From Diadema setosum (lineage: Eukaryota; Echinodermata; Echinoidea; Diadematoida; Diadematidae), in the NCBI RefSeq assembly GCF_964275005.1, contig NC_092701.1, forward strand, positions 11,031,453-11,095,452: a DNA stretch of 64,000 nt. The letters run 5' to 3'. Shown here in pieces: positions 1-11,394 of the stretch. The translations under genes were made by a program, and so were the position numbers. A model generated the notes under the pieces. That model made no database searches, had not been told where the DNA came from, and was given only the letters and a program-made list of their open reading frames with translations. Each line of letters opens with the position of its first letter. Within the stretch, counting starts at the first letter, position 1.

Positions 1-1254
1 GGTATGAACCGAATGATGTACTACAATGTAAAAAGTTTTTGTGACATCTTTTTTTTTTTTTTGGGGGGGGGGGAATATTACACAATAGCGAATTCGAAAA
101 ACCCAACCGAGAAGAAGGCAAAGAATGATTGTGTAAGGATTTTTGTATTTCATAACTTTCTTCTTCTACTGCGCCTTGAGCACGTTAACTATGTGGAACT
201 GGCGCATTGTTAAGTACCCTGTATTATTATTATTATAAGCATAACAGCCATGGGCGTAAATTCCCCCTGTAATGGAGGCGGGGGGGGGGGGATGGTCTGT
301 ACATAATTTTATTACATAAAAGAAATGTCACCATTTTATTGAATTTAATTGGGCACTATTCAGGGCCGCTCCACATTTTTGAAAGGTTGGGGGGGGGGGG
401 GGGTCAAAATTACCTTTCAATGAAGAAGAAAGGAAATCAAAAGACAAGAGAAACAACAACAAAAAAATTCTTCATACTGACAAGCAAAAACAAACAAACA
501 AAAACAAGAACAAAAAGACTACATATTTTTGCTGCCACTTCCCTTCCACTTTATAATTCATGCAAAAGAATGGGACATTCGCTCCCTGTAAAGTGTGTGT
601 GTGTGTGTCGGGGGGGTAACCAAGCTTCTCACCCTCCAAAAAACAAACAAAAACAAAAACAAAAACAAAAGGGTGCGCCGGTCAGGTTATTGCTTGTAAC
701 CGTGGTAATGGTGACTATCGCCGATCATCCCCCCCCCCCCCCGTACGGATTTATGCCGTTGATATCAGCTGCAGATTTTGATCCAACAACAACAACATCA
801 AAAAAGAGGAATCGCATTTTTGAAAATTAAATAACCCAACTGATATCTAACATTCCGCTGAACTTGAGCTGTATGACTTCGATATGAGATTTCGTGATCG
901 ACTATCACACATAAGTTACGGGCTGTTTTTGATGAAGTATACAAGTGCTAGAGACAGGACCGATATGGACATAACATCATTAATGATCGAATTTACTTAT
1001 TATGATTCTGAAAACCAATAACTGAACATTTATCATCATTCAGTTTAGGCCACATAAAAGAAGGCTCCATATTGTGTTAAAGATGTTTTGATATACTATA
1101 GTACATGGATGTCTTATATCGGAGAACGCGGATACAGCTGCTAACGTCTTTCACGTTGAGTGAGATATTCAACCAGGATGTAAAGGCCCTAAAGTTATCC
1201 AGGGGATTTCTTTTTCTGAGGGGAGGGGGGAGGGCAAGTAATGGGGGAGTGGGG
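1..1254. other. Simple-sequence-rich non-genic DNA
   Basis: There is no credible gene here. The stretch holds G runs near 62-73, 279-290 and 389-403, a C run near 728-742, AAC/AAAC-rich tracts near 450-510 and 640-670, and a short GT repeat near 597-608. Positions about 165-240 resemble the 3' end of an L2/CR1-type non-LTR element (a CGCCTTGAGCA-like segment, a GGCGC box, then an ATT microsatellite). The open frame at 339-830 is low-complexity and is not taken as a gene. Confidence 0.55.
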
Positions 1255-1300
1255 TATTCCGGGTGGTAGTTATCCGGGGGTATAGTTATCCGGGGGGTAA
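1255..1300 (+). repeat. Left remnant of 14-bp G-rich minisatellite
   Basis: About three units of the TAGTTATCCGGGGG motif precede the large foldback element. The same motif, in the same orientation, resumes right after the element at 8006. The last three bases before the element are TAA (1298-1300). Confidence 0.75.
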
Positions 1301-2351
1301 TAGTCTAGCAGCCAGAAAGGGTCCCGTGCACCCCCCCCCCCCCCCTAAAACAAAATTCTACGATATGTTCGAAGATCGTCAGAACCTGTATTTTCCGAAT
1401 CCGGTTGTCGCCAGCGGAAAAAAAAAGGTTGCGCGCGCGTCTTATTTGCATATTTCTAAGATGGCCGCCGCCCGTTGCTATGAGACGATTATTTTTGAAT
1501 AACTTTATTTAGGAATAACAAATTACCATGAAAATGGTATCATTTTGAAGAGAATTAAATTTCCTACAAGCTGATACCCCCTTTGATGGGATAAATAGTT
1601 GTTGTCATGAAATATTAAGGAAGGAATTATGTTTTTTAGCATTTTTCTAAAAAGATACGGAATTTGGTTATAATGTTCTTTTCCATACATCTAATATGCA
1701 TTTACAAATAACATTTGAAATTTCCTATAATTATCCCCCAAACATAGCTATTATCATGTGAAAACGGCTTTCCAATACACCAATTCCTTTAAAAGTTACA
1801 CGACATTAAAGGGGATAAGGTTCAATAGGTTTAACAGCAATATTTAAGGGTTATAATGTCTCCGCGCGCAATTGCGTAGGTTCTGTATGTGGGGTTTGTT
1901 GTAGATCACTGCTATCTATTGATCAAATCTCATCGAAATCGGCGAAGAAAGAAAGAAAAATTACACTTTCTATTCCTTATATGAAATATTTTTTTTTTCT
2001 ATTCTGTGTTACCAAACTCCCATATGAACAGTTTCTTGTCTTTTTGGATTCCTCCAAAATCACAACTAATCTGATATTAAAAAGTTAAAGAAAAAAATTT
2101 GACGGGACAGTTCCTCTTATTGGAAGATTAAAGTGAAAAAAAAGAAGAATCTTATAAATGCTAAAAGCCCTAAGAAATAAAGACCTTGTTAAATGGCCTT
2201 TCAGAGCTTAAAATGAAACATGGCTATCTTATTTTTCCATAACAAAATGAAGGGAAGTATCTGTGTAGTTCATGTCGGCCCATACTGGGTTACTATTCTT
2301 CAGAAATGGTCCCCGTGCACCCCCCCCCCAAAAAAAAAAAAAAATCTACGA
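1301..2351 (+). repeat. Left inverted arm of foldback element
   Basis: This arm matches 6907-8005 in inverse orientation with scattered mismatches. It contains a poly-C tract after GTGCAC, the segment GATCGTCAGAACCTG, and a G/C-rich GATGGCCGCCGCCCG patch. No coding potential is seen. Confidence 0.75.
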
Positions 2352-2870
2352 TGTGTTCGAAGATCGTCAGAACCTGTATTTTTCGAATCTGCTGGTCGCC
2401 AGCGGAAAAAAGGGTTGCGCGTGTGTCTAATTTGCATACTTCTAAGATGGCCGCCGCCCGTTGCTAGGATACGGATTATTTTTTGAATAACTTTAGTTAA
2501 GAATATCAAATTACCATAAAAAATTGTATCATATTAAAGAGAATTAGATTTCCTACAAGTTAATACCCCGTTTTATGTAATAAATAGTTATTGTTATGAA
2601 ATACTAAGGAAGGAAGGATTTTTTTTTATACATTTTCCCAAGAAATACAGATTTCAGTAATGTTTTTTCCATACATTTAATTTCTGTTTACAAATAACAT
2701 CGGAATTTTCCTTAAGTTAAACCCCATAAATAAGTATTATTCTGTGAAAGCGGCTATTCAATACACCAATTTCTTAAAAAGTTACACGACATTAAAGGGA
2801 AAAGGTTCAATACGGTTATACAGAAATTTAAGGGTAATGTCGACGGCCGCACTTGCGTAACGCGTGTAAT
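2309..2870 (+). repeat. Second, partial copy of the arm unit (direct orientation)
   Basis: This segment restarts the arm at GTCCCCGTGCACC and runs parallel to about 1318-1880 (same TCGAAGATCGTCAGAACC, same GATGGCCGCCGCCCG patch). The left arm is therefore built of about 1.5 tandem units of roughly 990 bp. Confidence 0.7.
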
Positions 2871-2962
2871 ATATAATATATTACACGTAATATATAATAT
2901 ATTATATATATATACACGTAATATATAATATATTACACGTAATATATAATATATTACACATG
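2866..2962. repeat. AT-rich palindromic repeat cluster
   Basis: Several near-palindromic copies of a motif that starts GTGTAATATA and ends TATATTACAC lie head to tail around a short TA run. The stretch could extrude as cruciforms. It may also be prone to assembly error. Confidence 0.65.
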
Positions 2963-4657
2963 ATTATAATAATCATTGCAAGTATGAGACCCTATCACTT
3001 CTTACATCCAAATTATTGATTAAATATCATTAAATCTTGTGGAATCACCTTTGATCTACTCAGCTTCACTTTTAGTTTACGTCTTTTTTCATCAAAATAT
3101 TAATCAAACTTCTCTTCATCAACTCTCATTCTTCTGATCATCTTCACACACATACTCACACCTCCAGTATCGCACACAGGCATTCATGCAGGGGAAATGA
3201 GCTCAGTCATGAATTTCGTGAATTTATTCAATACGCCATTAATGCATTCATGGAACATCAAACTCGAATGCTTTATTTAGATGTCGAAATAAGAGTTACA
3301 TGTATACCGCACAAGCGAAATATTTCTCACCATGCTCTAGCATGAAATCAATTTATTTTTTTAAGATAAGATCGCACATACGTGTTCTCATTCTTTGGTG
3401 GTTCGCCTGATGGTTTTTAAACATATTGCTCATACGTTTATTATTGCCAAGAAACTAATAGATAGATTACAAATACTAAGGAATGGCATTGATAAAAACG
3501 AATAGTTGCAAGTCAAATCCAGTCGCTTTCAAATTCTGTGGGGTTTTTTTTTATAAAAAATGATTTCATGCACTTAACTTTATTACATGGGTTGATTGAA
3601 ATGCAATACAACGTAAACTTGGTTGTTAAATCCGTTAGGAGTGACTAATAATCAATATTATACAAAAATGAGAGAGAGAGAAAAAAAAATGTTATGGTTA
3701 AGTAGACCTTAATGCATGGATCTATAAAACATGAGGGAAATGTCTGAGGGAACATTAACTATGCATGCGTGTATGTATGTGTGCATGTATATACAATAAC
3801 TATGTATATATAATATATCTATATCTATATATATATATATATCACGTTTATATTTATGCAGGTTTGTATACTTTTGTGTTGTGTGTGTTTTTGTTCAAGG
3901 ATGTATGTGTATGACTAATGTGTTAAACATTATAGACATATTCAGAGTGTAAATGTTTTAACCACAACGAATACAATATTTTCATGTTTTCCACAGAAAT
4001 TAGTTGCTAAAATGATTTGAAGTGTATCTGCTATAGGCGCATCTGACGTGCAATCCACTTTTAGAGCGCATGTAAGTTCCGCTGGAATAACATTTTAACT
4101 CATGCATGAATTAAATAAACCATCCAATGTTTTCAGATATCCATGCCCTACTCGTCCGCTGGTCCTTTTTAGATAGAGTAACTATAAATGTGCATTATCG
4201 ATACCCAAAAGATTATTGACATTGCACGTTAAACACTTTCACTAGGTTGCCATTTTGTCGCGAGTCTCGATATGCTAATCACATGTGTACTATCTACCAC
4301 AAATCGATTCTTAGTCTACGAGTGACCGCGGTGATCTTATCATGGCTTATCACATCTTGAGGTCTATGGTGGTAATCGTGTTGATCGTAGAAGAATTATT
4401 GGACTGTTCGAAAAATTACTACGATCAACACAATGTCTTTGACTGACATCAAGATTTGATTATCTGATGATCAGCACGATTAGTCCCCGAGTAAGACCAC
4501 GATTTCGGGCGAATCGAGAAAGTGGACCCAGCTTAGTGAATTCCACGAGAGTGGTAACGTACCATAAGGATAATCAACACGACAGTTTCAATACCGTACA
4601 TATCAATATTTACATATCTTCAAAGATTACTTCACCTATGTAATCTAGATTCTTTTG
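2963..4657. other. Central non-coding segment of foldback element
   Basis: No gene or strong repeat family is recognised. It holds a short AG run (about 3669-3681), a TA-rich stretch near 3800-3842, and a 13-bp perfect inverted repeat (GTGTTGATCGTAG, 4378-4390, against 4419-4431) within a more diverged palindromic zone at about 4240-4580. Confidence 0.5.
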
Positions 4658-5631
4658 TATGCCTCCGCCAAGAAGTGGTGCCGGAGGCATTATGTTTTCG
4701 GGTTGTCCGTCCTTCCGTCCGTCCTTCTCTCCGTCCGTAATGAATTTTGCGGACAGCGTAACAAAAAAAAGACCCCAAAACCCCCCCTGAAATTTGGCAT
4801 GTATGTGTATTGGGGGTGAAATTCTGCCTATCAACTTTTGGGTGCACATGCTCAAGGTCAAAAGTCAAAAGGTCGAGGTCAAATGCCTAAAATTTCACTA
4901 TTTCCCTCATATCTCTGCAATGCCTAAAGATATTTTCTTGAAACTTAGTGTATACAGGTATTACCCAATTAAAATTCACTGGTAAAAGTTTGGGGTGATA
5001 AGGTTAAGGTCAAATGTGATAAGGTCAAGTGAAAATTTTAAAATTTTACTTTTTTTCTCTGTATCTTGGATATTGTTCAAGGTATCTTCATGGAACATAG
5101 TATATATTATGCATGTACTGACTGGAAGTGATTATCTAGGGAATTTGGGGTTCATGGGGTCAAAGGTCAAGGGCAACACTTCAAAATTTTACTATTTCCC
5201 TCATATTTATGCAATGCCAGCAGGACTTTTTTTTTAAACTTGGTGTATGCATGTATAACCCAAAATAGAGATTCTCTGGCAATTTCTTTTTTTTTTTTGC
5301 CAAAAAGGTCAAAGATCAAAGATCAAGAGAAAGTGCTGAACTTGCTTCTTCCTCCATATCTCGAAAGTGGCTCATGGCATCTTGAAACTTAGTACATATT
5401 TATGCATGTTCTGCCTGACAGTGATTCTCTTATGAATTTTAGGGTCAAAGGCCAGATGAAAATGGTAACAATTTTCTACACAATACAAAAATTGCACTTT
5501 TTCTCCATATCTTGAAAATTACTTAATGCATAAACTTATGAAAGGGCCAAAGTCAAGTTAAAGTCCTAAAATCCCCAAATACATGCTCTCCTATTCATCC
5601 AATTAGACCTAGGTCAAGGAAGGTGACCATT
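4658..5631 (+). repeat. TATGCCTCCGCC / AGGTCA dispersed repeat, copy 1 (3'-truncated)
   Basis: The copy opens with TATGCCTCCGCC, a hairpin around GAAGTGGTGCC, then GTCC/GTCCTTC tracts, followed by about 0.9 kb rich in AGGTCA direct repeats. Full copies are at 26515-27490 (inverse) and 56697-57864 (direct). This copy breaks off after GGTGACCATTTTG, where the 327-bp tandem repeat begins. Confidence 0.8.
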
Positions 5632-5640
5632 TTGAATTTT

Positions 5641-6414
5641 GAATGGAAACAATGTCACTATCGTTTTCAAATTCCCAGTAACAGGGCATTTAATCTTGTT
5701 GCTTTCGCGTGGCCTTTCTTTCTATAATATACAAGAAGTAAATTTGTTATTGCTTTCAGCAATAACAAATTTGGGCCCGTTTATCTATATCATGACGAAC
5801 CTCCGGAATAACGAACCTTTGGGGAAAAAAAAAATGAACCTTCGGAATAATAAACTGTAACCAATATTGTTATATTGTACAAGCTTTAACGCCGACATCT
5901 ATTAACCTACTATATTACTACTTTCACTCTTTGAAAGGAAACACGCCAACAACCAACGACACAACAGGAATGGAAACAATGTCATTATCGTTTTCAAATT
6001 CCCAGTAACAGGGCATTTAATCTTGTTACTTTTGCGTGGCCTTTCTTTCTATAATATACAAGTACAAGAAGTAAATTTGTTATTGCTTTCAGCAATAACT
6101 AATTTGGGCCCGTTTATCTACATCATGACGAACCTCCGGAATAACGAACCTTTGGGGAAAAAAATGAACCTTCGGAATAATAAACTGTGACCAATATTGT
6201 TATATTGTACAAGCTTTAACGCCGACATCTATTAACCTACTACTACTTTCACTCTTTGAAAGGAAACACGCCAACAACCAACGACACAACAGGAATGGAA
6301 ACAATGTCATTATTGTTTTCAAATTCCCAGTAACAGAGCATTAATCTTGTTTCTTTCGCGTGGCCATTCTTTCTATAATATACAAGAAGTAAATTTGTTA
6401 TTGCTTTCAGCCGG
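5641..6414 (+). repeat. Tandem repeat, ~327-bp unit, 2.4 copies
   Basis: Units start at 5641, 5968 and 6293 (GAATGGAAACAATGTCA). The third unit stops at 6414. Units 1 and 2 hold a palindrome: in unit 1, AAATTTGTTATTGCT (5740-5754) pairs perfectly with 5758-5772 across a 3-nt loop. In unit 3 the repeat ends inside the palindrome, so its right half is missing. No credible coding frame. Confidence 0.85.
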
Positions 6415-6688
6415 CAGCATAGCTTCCGATGGTTTGTGATATCATTAGAATTAAAACATTAAGCTCTCCATAGCTGACAATTGTAAAGTATAGTAGCCCG
6501 CCAAAGTTGGATTACCTTTTTTTGATACGCACTGTATAACCTTAAAAAAAAAAAACAAATTTATTGGGGTTTTATCAATTGTACATTATAGCCACTCATA
6601 TAATGATGTATTGTTTGAGTTAGTCTTCGTACACCACTTAATCACCAACTGCTAATAATAGTCGTAATCTTCGTTGTAATATTAAACT
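6415..6688. other. Short unassigned segment
   Basis: AT-rich sequence between the tandem repeat and the following repeat fragment. Nothing recognisable. Confidence 0.4.
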
Positions 6689-6906
6689 AGAAATGTCGCT
6701 ATGACGACTGGTATGCCTCCGCCATAATGCATGATTCTCCTAATAGGTCTATAGTACATGTGGACAATGTGTGATTACATTTTCACAAAATTGGCGAAAT
6801 ATTATAATGGCATGTTTGTCAAAAATGTGATGAATGGTCACCTTCCTTGACCTAGGCTTAATTGGATGAATAGGAGAGCATGTATTTCACTTGATCTTTG
6901 ACCTTT
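6689..6906 (-). repeat. TATGCCTCCGCC dispersed repeat, inverted 3' fragment (copy 2)
   Basis: This is the right-end portion of the same family (TCGCTATGACGACTGGTATGCC, then about 180 bp), reversed relative to copy 1. It ends in TTTGACCTTTGACC, directly against the right arm of the foldback element. Confidence 0.8.
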
Positions 6907-8005
6907 GACCTATCGTAGATTTTTTTTTTGGGGGGGTGCACGGGGACCACTTCTGAAGAATTTATGATGTAACCCAGTATGAGTCGACATGAACTACACA
7001 GATACTTCCCTTCATTTTGTTATGAAAAAATAAGATAGCCATGTTTCATTTTAAACTCTGAAAGGCCATTTAACAATTACAGTTTTTTTTTTTTTATTTC
7101 TTAGGGCTTTTAGCATAAGATTCTTCTTTTTTTTTCACTTTAATCTTCCAATAAGAGGAAACTGTCACGTAAATGTTTTTTCTTTAACTTTTTAATATCA
7201 GATAAGTTGTGATTAATTTCACGTTCTTGGAGGGAATCCAAAAAGACAAGAAACTGTTCATATGGGAAGCTGAATGGATTGAGTTTGGTAGCACAGAATA
7301 CAAAAAAACATTTTTATTTCATATAAGGAATAGAAAGTGTAATTTTTCTTTCTTTCTTCGCCGATTTCGATGAGATTTGATCAATAGATAGCAGTGATCT
7401 ACAACAAACCCCACATACAGAACCTACGCAATTGCGCGCGGAGACATTATAACCCTTAGATATTGCTGTAAAACCTATTGAACCATATTCCCTTTAATGT
7501 CGTGTAACTTTTAAAGGAATTGATGTATTGGAAAGCCGTTTTCACATGATAATAGCTATGTTTGGGGGATAATTATAGGAAAATTCAAATGTTATTTGTA
7601 AATGCATATTAAATGTATGGAAAAGAACATTATAACCAAATTGCGGATCTTTTTAGAAAAATGCTAAAAAACATAATTCCTTCCTTAATATTTCATGACA
7701 ACATCTATTTATCCCATCAAATGGGGTACAATATATGTATCAGCTTGTAGGAAATTTAATTCTCTTCAAAATGATACCATTTTTATGGTAATTTGTTATT
7801 CCTAACTAAAGTTATTCAAAAATAATCCGTCTCCTAGCAACGGGCGGCGCCCATCTTAGAAATACGCAAATTAGACGCGCGCGCAACCTTTTTTTTCCGC
7901 TGGCGACAACCAGATTCGGAAAATACAGGTTCTGACGATCTTCGAACATATCGTAGAATTTTGTTTTAGGGGGGTGCACGGGGACCCTTTCTGGCTGCTA
8001 GACTA
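6907..8005 (-). repeat. Right inverted arm of foldback element
   Basis: Inverse counterpart of 1301-2351, including the G tract and GTGCACGGGGACC at both its inner and outer ends. It ends at 8005 with CTGGCTGCTAGACTA. Confidence 0.75.
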
Positions 8006-8578
8006 TAATTATCCGGGGGTAGTTATCGGGGGGGGGGGAGGGGGGGTAGTTATCGGGGGGGGGGAGGGGGGGGAGGGGGGGGGTAGTTATCCATGGGTAG
8101 TTATCGGGGGGGGGGGGGGGTAGTTATCCGGGGAGTAGTTATCCAGGGGGTAGTTATCCAGGGGTAGGAATCAGGGGGAATTGTCCAGGGGTAGCTGTCC
8201 GGGGGTAGTTATCTGGTGGTAGTTATCCGGGGGTAGTTATCCAAGAGGTAGATATCTGCGGGGGTAGTTATCTGGGGGTAGTTATCCTAGGGGAAGTTAT
8301 CCAAGGGTAGTCATCCTGGGGGTGGTTATCCATGGGGTAGTTGTCCCAAGGGGGAATCGCCCAGAGGGGTGATTGCCCTAGGAGGATAGTTGTCCAGGAG
8401 GTAGTTGTCCTAGGGGGTAGTTGTCCTAGAGGGTAATTGCCCTGGAGGGTAATTGCCCAATGGGGTTAGTTGTCCGACAGGTAGTTGCCCTAGGGGGGAA
8501 TTGTCCTGAGGGATAATTATCCAAGTGGCAGTTATCCGGAGGGTAGTTTTCCAGGGTGTATGGTGTTCCTAGACCCCA
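8006..8578 (+). repeat. 14-bp G-rich minisatellite (TAGTTATCCGGGGG)n
   Basis: About 40 increasingly degenerate units, each with TAGTTATCC or TAGTTGTCC followed by 4-6 G. Near 8030-8120 the G runs reach 10-14. The plus strand has strong G-quadruplex potential. No gene is present. Confidence 0.85.
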
Positions 8579-8589
8579 AATGTCGAAAA

Positions 8590-10285
8590 CAACTTGTCAC
8601 CTTGATTTCTGTCCTAAACAAATTCCAACCACTCGTTGACTTGACTGTCTTTTTGTCCGCAACAAGTCGACTTTTCTGTTCCACTAACTAACCAATTTGT
8701 CTTCTTTTCCAAAACAAGTCGACTTGTCGTGTTTTGACAACTCGGCATTTTGTCTTCTTGTCCAAAACAAGGCGACTTGTCGAGTTTCAACAACTCGTTT
8801 TCATGTCTTCTTGTCCAAAACAAGTCGACTTGCCGAGTTTCAACAACTTGTCATTTGACGTCTTGTCCCAAGCAAGTCGACATTCTGAGTTTCAACAACT
8901 CATTTTCATGTCTTTTTGTCCAAAATGAGTCGACTTGCTGAGTTTCAACAACTCGTTATCATGTATTTGTTTCCCAAACAAGTCAATTTGCCGAGTTTCA
9001 ATAACTTGTCATCTTGACTTCTTGTCCCAGGCAAGTCGATTTGTCGAGTTTCAACAACTCGTTATCATATCTTCTTGGCACAAGCAAGTCGACTTGCCGA
9101 GTTTCAAAAACTTGTCATCTTGACTTCTTGTCCCAAGCAAGTCGACTTGCCGAGTTTCAACAACTTGTCATCTTGACTTCTTGTCCCAAACGAGTCGACT
9201 TGCCGAGTTTCAACAACTTGTCATCTCGACTTCTTGTGCAAAGCAAGTCGAATTTCCGAGTTTCAACAACTCGTTATCATGTCTTCTTGTCCCAAACGAG
9301 TCGACTTGCCGAGTTTCAATAACTTGTCATCTTGACTTCTTGTCCCAAGCAAGTCGACTTGCCGATTTTCAACAACTTGTCATCTTGACTTCTTGTCCTT
9401 AACGAGTCGACTTGCCGAGTTTCAACAACTTGTCATCTTGACTTCTTGTCCCAAGCAAGTCGACTTGCCGAGTTTCAACAACTTGTCATCTTGACTTCTT
9501 GTCCCAAGCAAGTCGACTTTCCGAGTTTCAACTCGTTATCATGTCTTCTTGTTCCAAACGAGTCGACTTGCCGAGTTTCAACAACTTGTCATCTTGACTT
9601 CTTGTCCCAAACGAGTCGACTTGCCGAGTTTCAACAACTTGTCATCTTGACTTCTTGTCCAAAGCAAGTCGACTTTCCGAGTTTCAACAACTCGTTATCA
9701 TGTCTTCTTGTCCCAAACAAGTTGACTTGCCGAGTTTCAATAACTTGTCATCTTGACTTCTTGTCCCAAGCACGTCGACTTGCTGATTTTCAACAACTTG
9801 TCATCTTGACTTCTTGTCCCAAGCAAGTCGACTTGCCGAGTTTCAACAACTTATCTTGACTTCTTGTCCCAAGCAAGTCGACTTTCCGAGTTTCAACAAC
9901 TCGTTATAATGTCTTCTTGTTCCAAACGAGTCGACTTGCCGAGTTTCAACAACTTGTCATCTTGACTTCTTGTCCCAAACGAGTCGACTTGCCAAGTTTC
10001 AACAACTTGTCATCTTGACTTCTTGTCCAAAGCAAGTCGACTTTCCGAGTTTCAACAACTCGTTATCATGTCTTCTTGTCCCAAACAAGTCGACTTGCCG
10101 AGTTTCAATAACTTGTCATCTTGACTTCTTGTCCCAAGCAAGTCGACTTGCCGAGTTTCAACAACTTGTCATCTTGACTTCTTGTCCCAAACGAGTCGAC
10201 TTGCCGAGTTTCAACAACTTGTCATCTTGTCTTCTTGATCCAAGCAAGTCGACTTGCCGAGTTGCAATAACTCGGCTTCTCGGTA
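8590..10285 (+). repeat. 53-bp satellite array, about 32 units
   Basis: Each unit reads roughly TTCTTGTCCCAAGCAAGTCG then ACTTGCCGAGTTTCAACAAC then TTGTCATCTTGAC. Units carry the palindrome GCAAGTCGACTTGC or close variants. A second variant (CTTTCCGAG in place of CTTGCCGAG, followed by CTCGTTATCATG) recurs every 3-5 units, which gives a loose higher-order pattern. The period is not a multiple of three, and open frames up to 137 aa are by-products of the repeat. Confidence 0.9.
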
Positions 10286-10600
10286 TTTAACCTGTCTTCT
10301 CGTCTTCTTATCTCGTCATCTGGTTGGCACTTTTAAGCTTCCGTAATTCTGTGTTGTAATTTAGATTTCTTGACTTTGTGGCTTTAGTTTGGATGTGTTG
10401 TACCATGGTCTATTCCAGACAAGGCACAGAGAAGAGATATCAGATTCAGTAGCTTTGTACTTCATATTTGTTTAATTAAACATATTGTTTTACTATCATT
10501 CTGCTGAAAATGCATTAAAACAATGCTCTAAATGTAGACTTTTTTGGCTTTATACAGGTAAATATCTATTTCTCCCCTACACAGAAAAATATATATATAT
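10286..10600. other. Unassigned spacer
   Basis: AT-rich DNA between the satellite and a small foldback. Nothing recognisable. Confidence 0.4.
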
Positions 10601-10849
10601 CGTCACTGGGGTGACAAGACCTTGTCTCTGCAATTTTGGTGAAAATGACTTTTTTGGATTAATGGTCAAATAATGGGTGAAGTGATGTCCTGTCCAAATC
10701 CCAACTGTCTTACCCCAAAAATGAAACTGCCACGGCATGCCAAAGGAAAGGCTTTCCCATTCGCTACAATGCTTTGGCCGCCATGTTTTTTGGCTCTCCT
10801 GAACATTTGACATTTTGTAGATACGATCGAGGTCTTGTCACCCCAGCGA

Positions 10850-10851
<2 letters not shown>
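10601..10851. mobile_element. 251-bp MITE inserted in a TA microsatellite
   Basis: The left end CGTCACTGGGGTGACAAGAC is mirrored at 10830-10851 (GGTCTTGTCACCCCAGCGAC then G). TA repeats flank both sides (10590-10600 and 10852-10888), so the target was a TA run. Superfamily unknown; a TA target suggests Tc1/mariner-type mobilisation. Confidence 0.7.

Positions 10852-10888
<37 letters not shown>
10852..10888. repeat. TA dinucleotide repeat
   Basis: Perfect TA microsatellite adjoining the MITE. Confidence 0.9.
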
Positions 10889-10894
<6 letters not shown>

Positions 10895-11394
10895 GTATAT
10901 TGCATTCATGATAAATGCTCTGCTTACATAAAGTCTCCACCTACCTTATCTGATTCAGATTCTGCCAATTGGATTGGACATTAATCAACAGTTAATTTAT
11001 GGGAAGTTGACCCCTGTCATATAACGAAGTCCTTGGGACCAGCAGTTTTCTTTTATCATATTGAAATTTCTTTACAGCCAAACAATAAAGTACATGAAGA
11101 AATGTACACAAGAATTTTTTGACCTGAATTTTTACTTTGTAATATCAAGAGTTTCGTTAAAATCATGTGCATTGAGAGTTCACTGTACTAAATGAGAAAT
11201 GACATCCAATTTGTTTTAGAGCCCTTTTTACAGCAAAAAAAAAACACAAAAAACACATAAACAAAAACACATCCATTTTATAATTTCAAAGACTCGTGTA
11301 CCAACATTACATAACCACTTTGCACTTTCAAACACCAGATGTAATATTGTGTTTTTTCCAAGGTAAAAGGACCAATTTCAGGGATGTCGGTTAT

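Larger units (their letters stand above)
1301..8005. mobile_element. 6.7-kb foldback (non-autonomous TIR) element, Harbinger-like TSD
   Basis: The ends are inverted copies: TAGTCTAGCAGCCAG at the left and its reverse complement at 7991-8005. The match continues for about 1 kb into each arm (1301 to about 2350, and about 6907 to 8005). TAA flanks both sides (1298-1300 and 8006-8008). Removing the element and one TAA rebuilds a unit of the surrounding minisatellite, so the borders are well supported. A 3-bp TWA target duplication is typical of PIF/Harbinger elements; that assignment is inference. No transposase-like frame is present inside, so mobilisation would have to be in trans. Internal parts are listed separately. 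Confidence 0.75.

Noticed and set aside
339..830. 163-aa open frame
   Set aside because: Composed of poly-G, AAC/AAAC and GT tracts; the protein is low-complexity with no domain.
8006..10285. CRISPR-like array
   Set aside because: Units are contiguous head-to-tail with no unique spacers, and the context is eukaryotic.
8614..10290. Series of 62-137-aa frames with a repeated RLAEFQQLVILTSCPKQVD motif
   Set aside because: They are translations of the 53-bp satellite. The period is not a multiple of three, and frames break and shift along the array.
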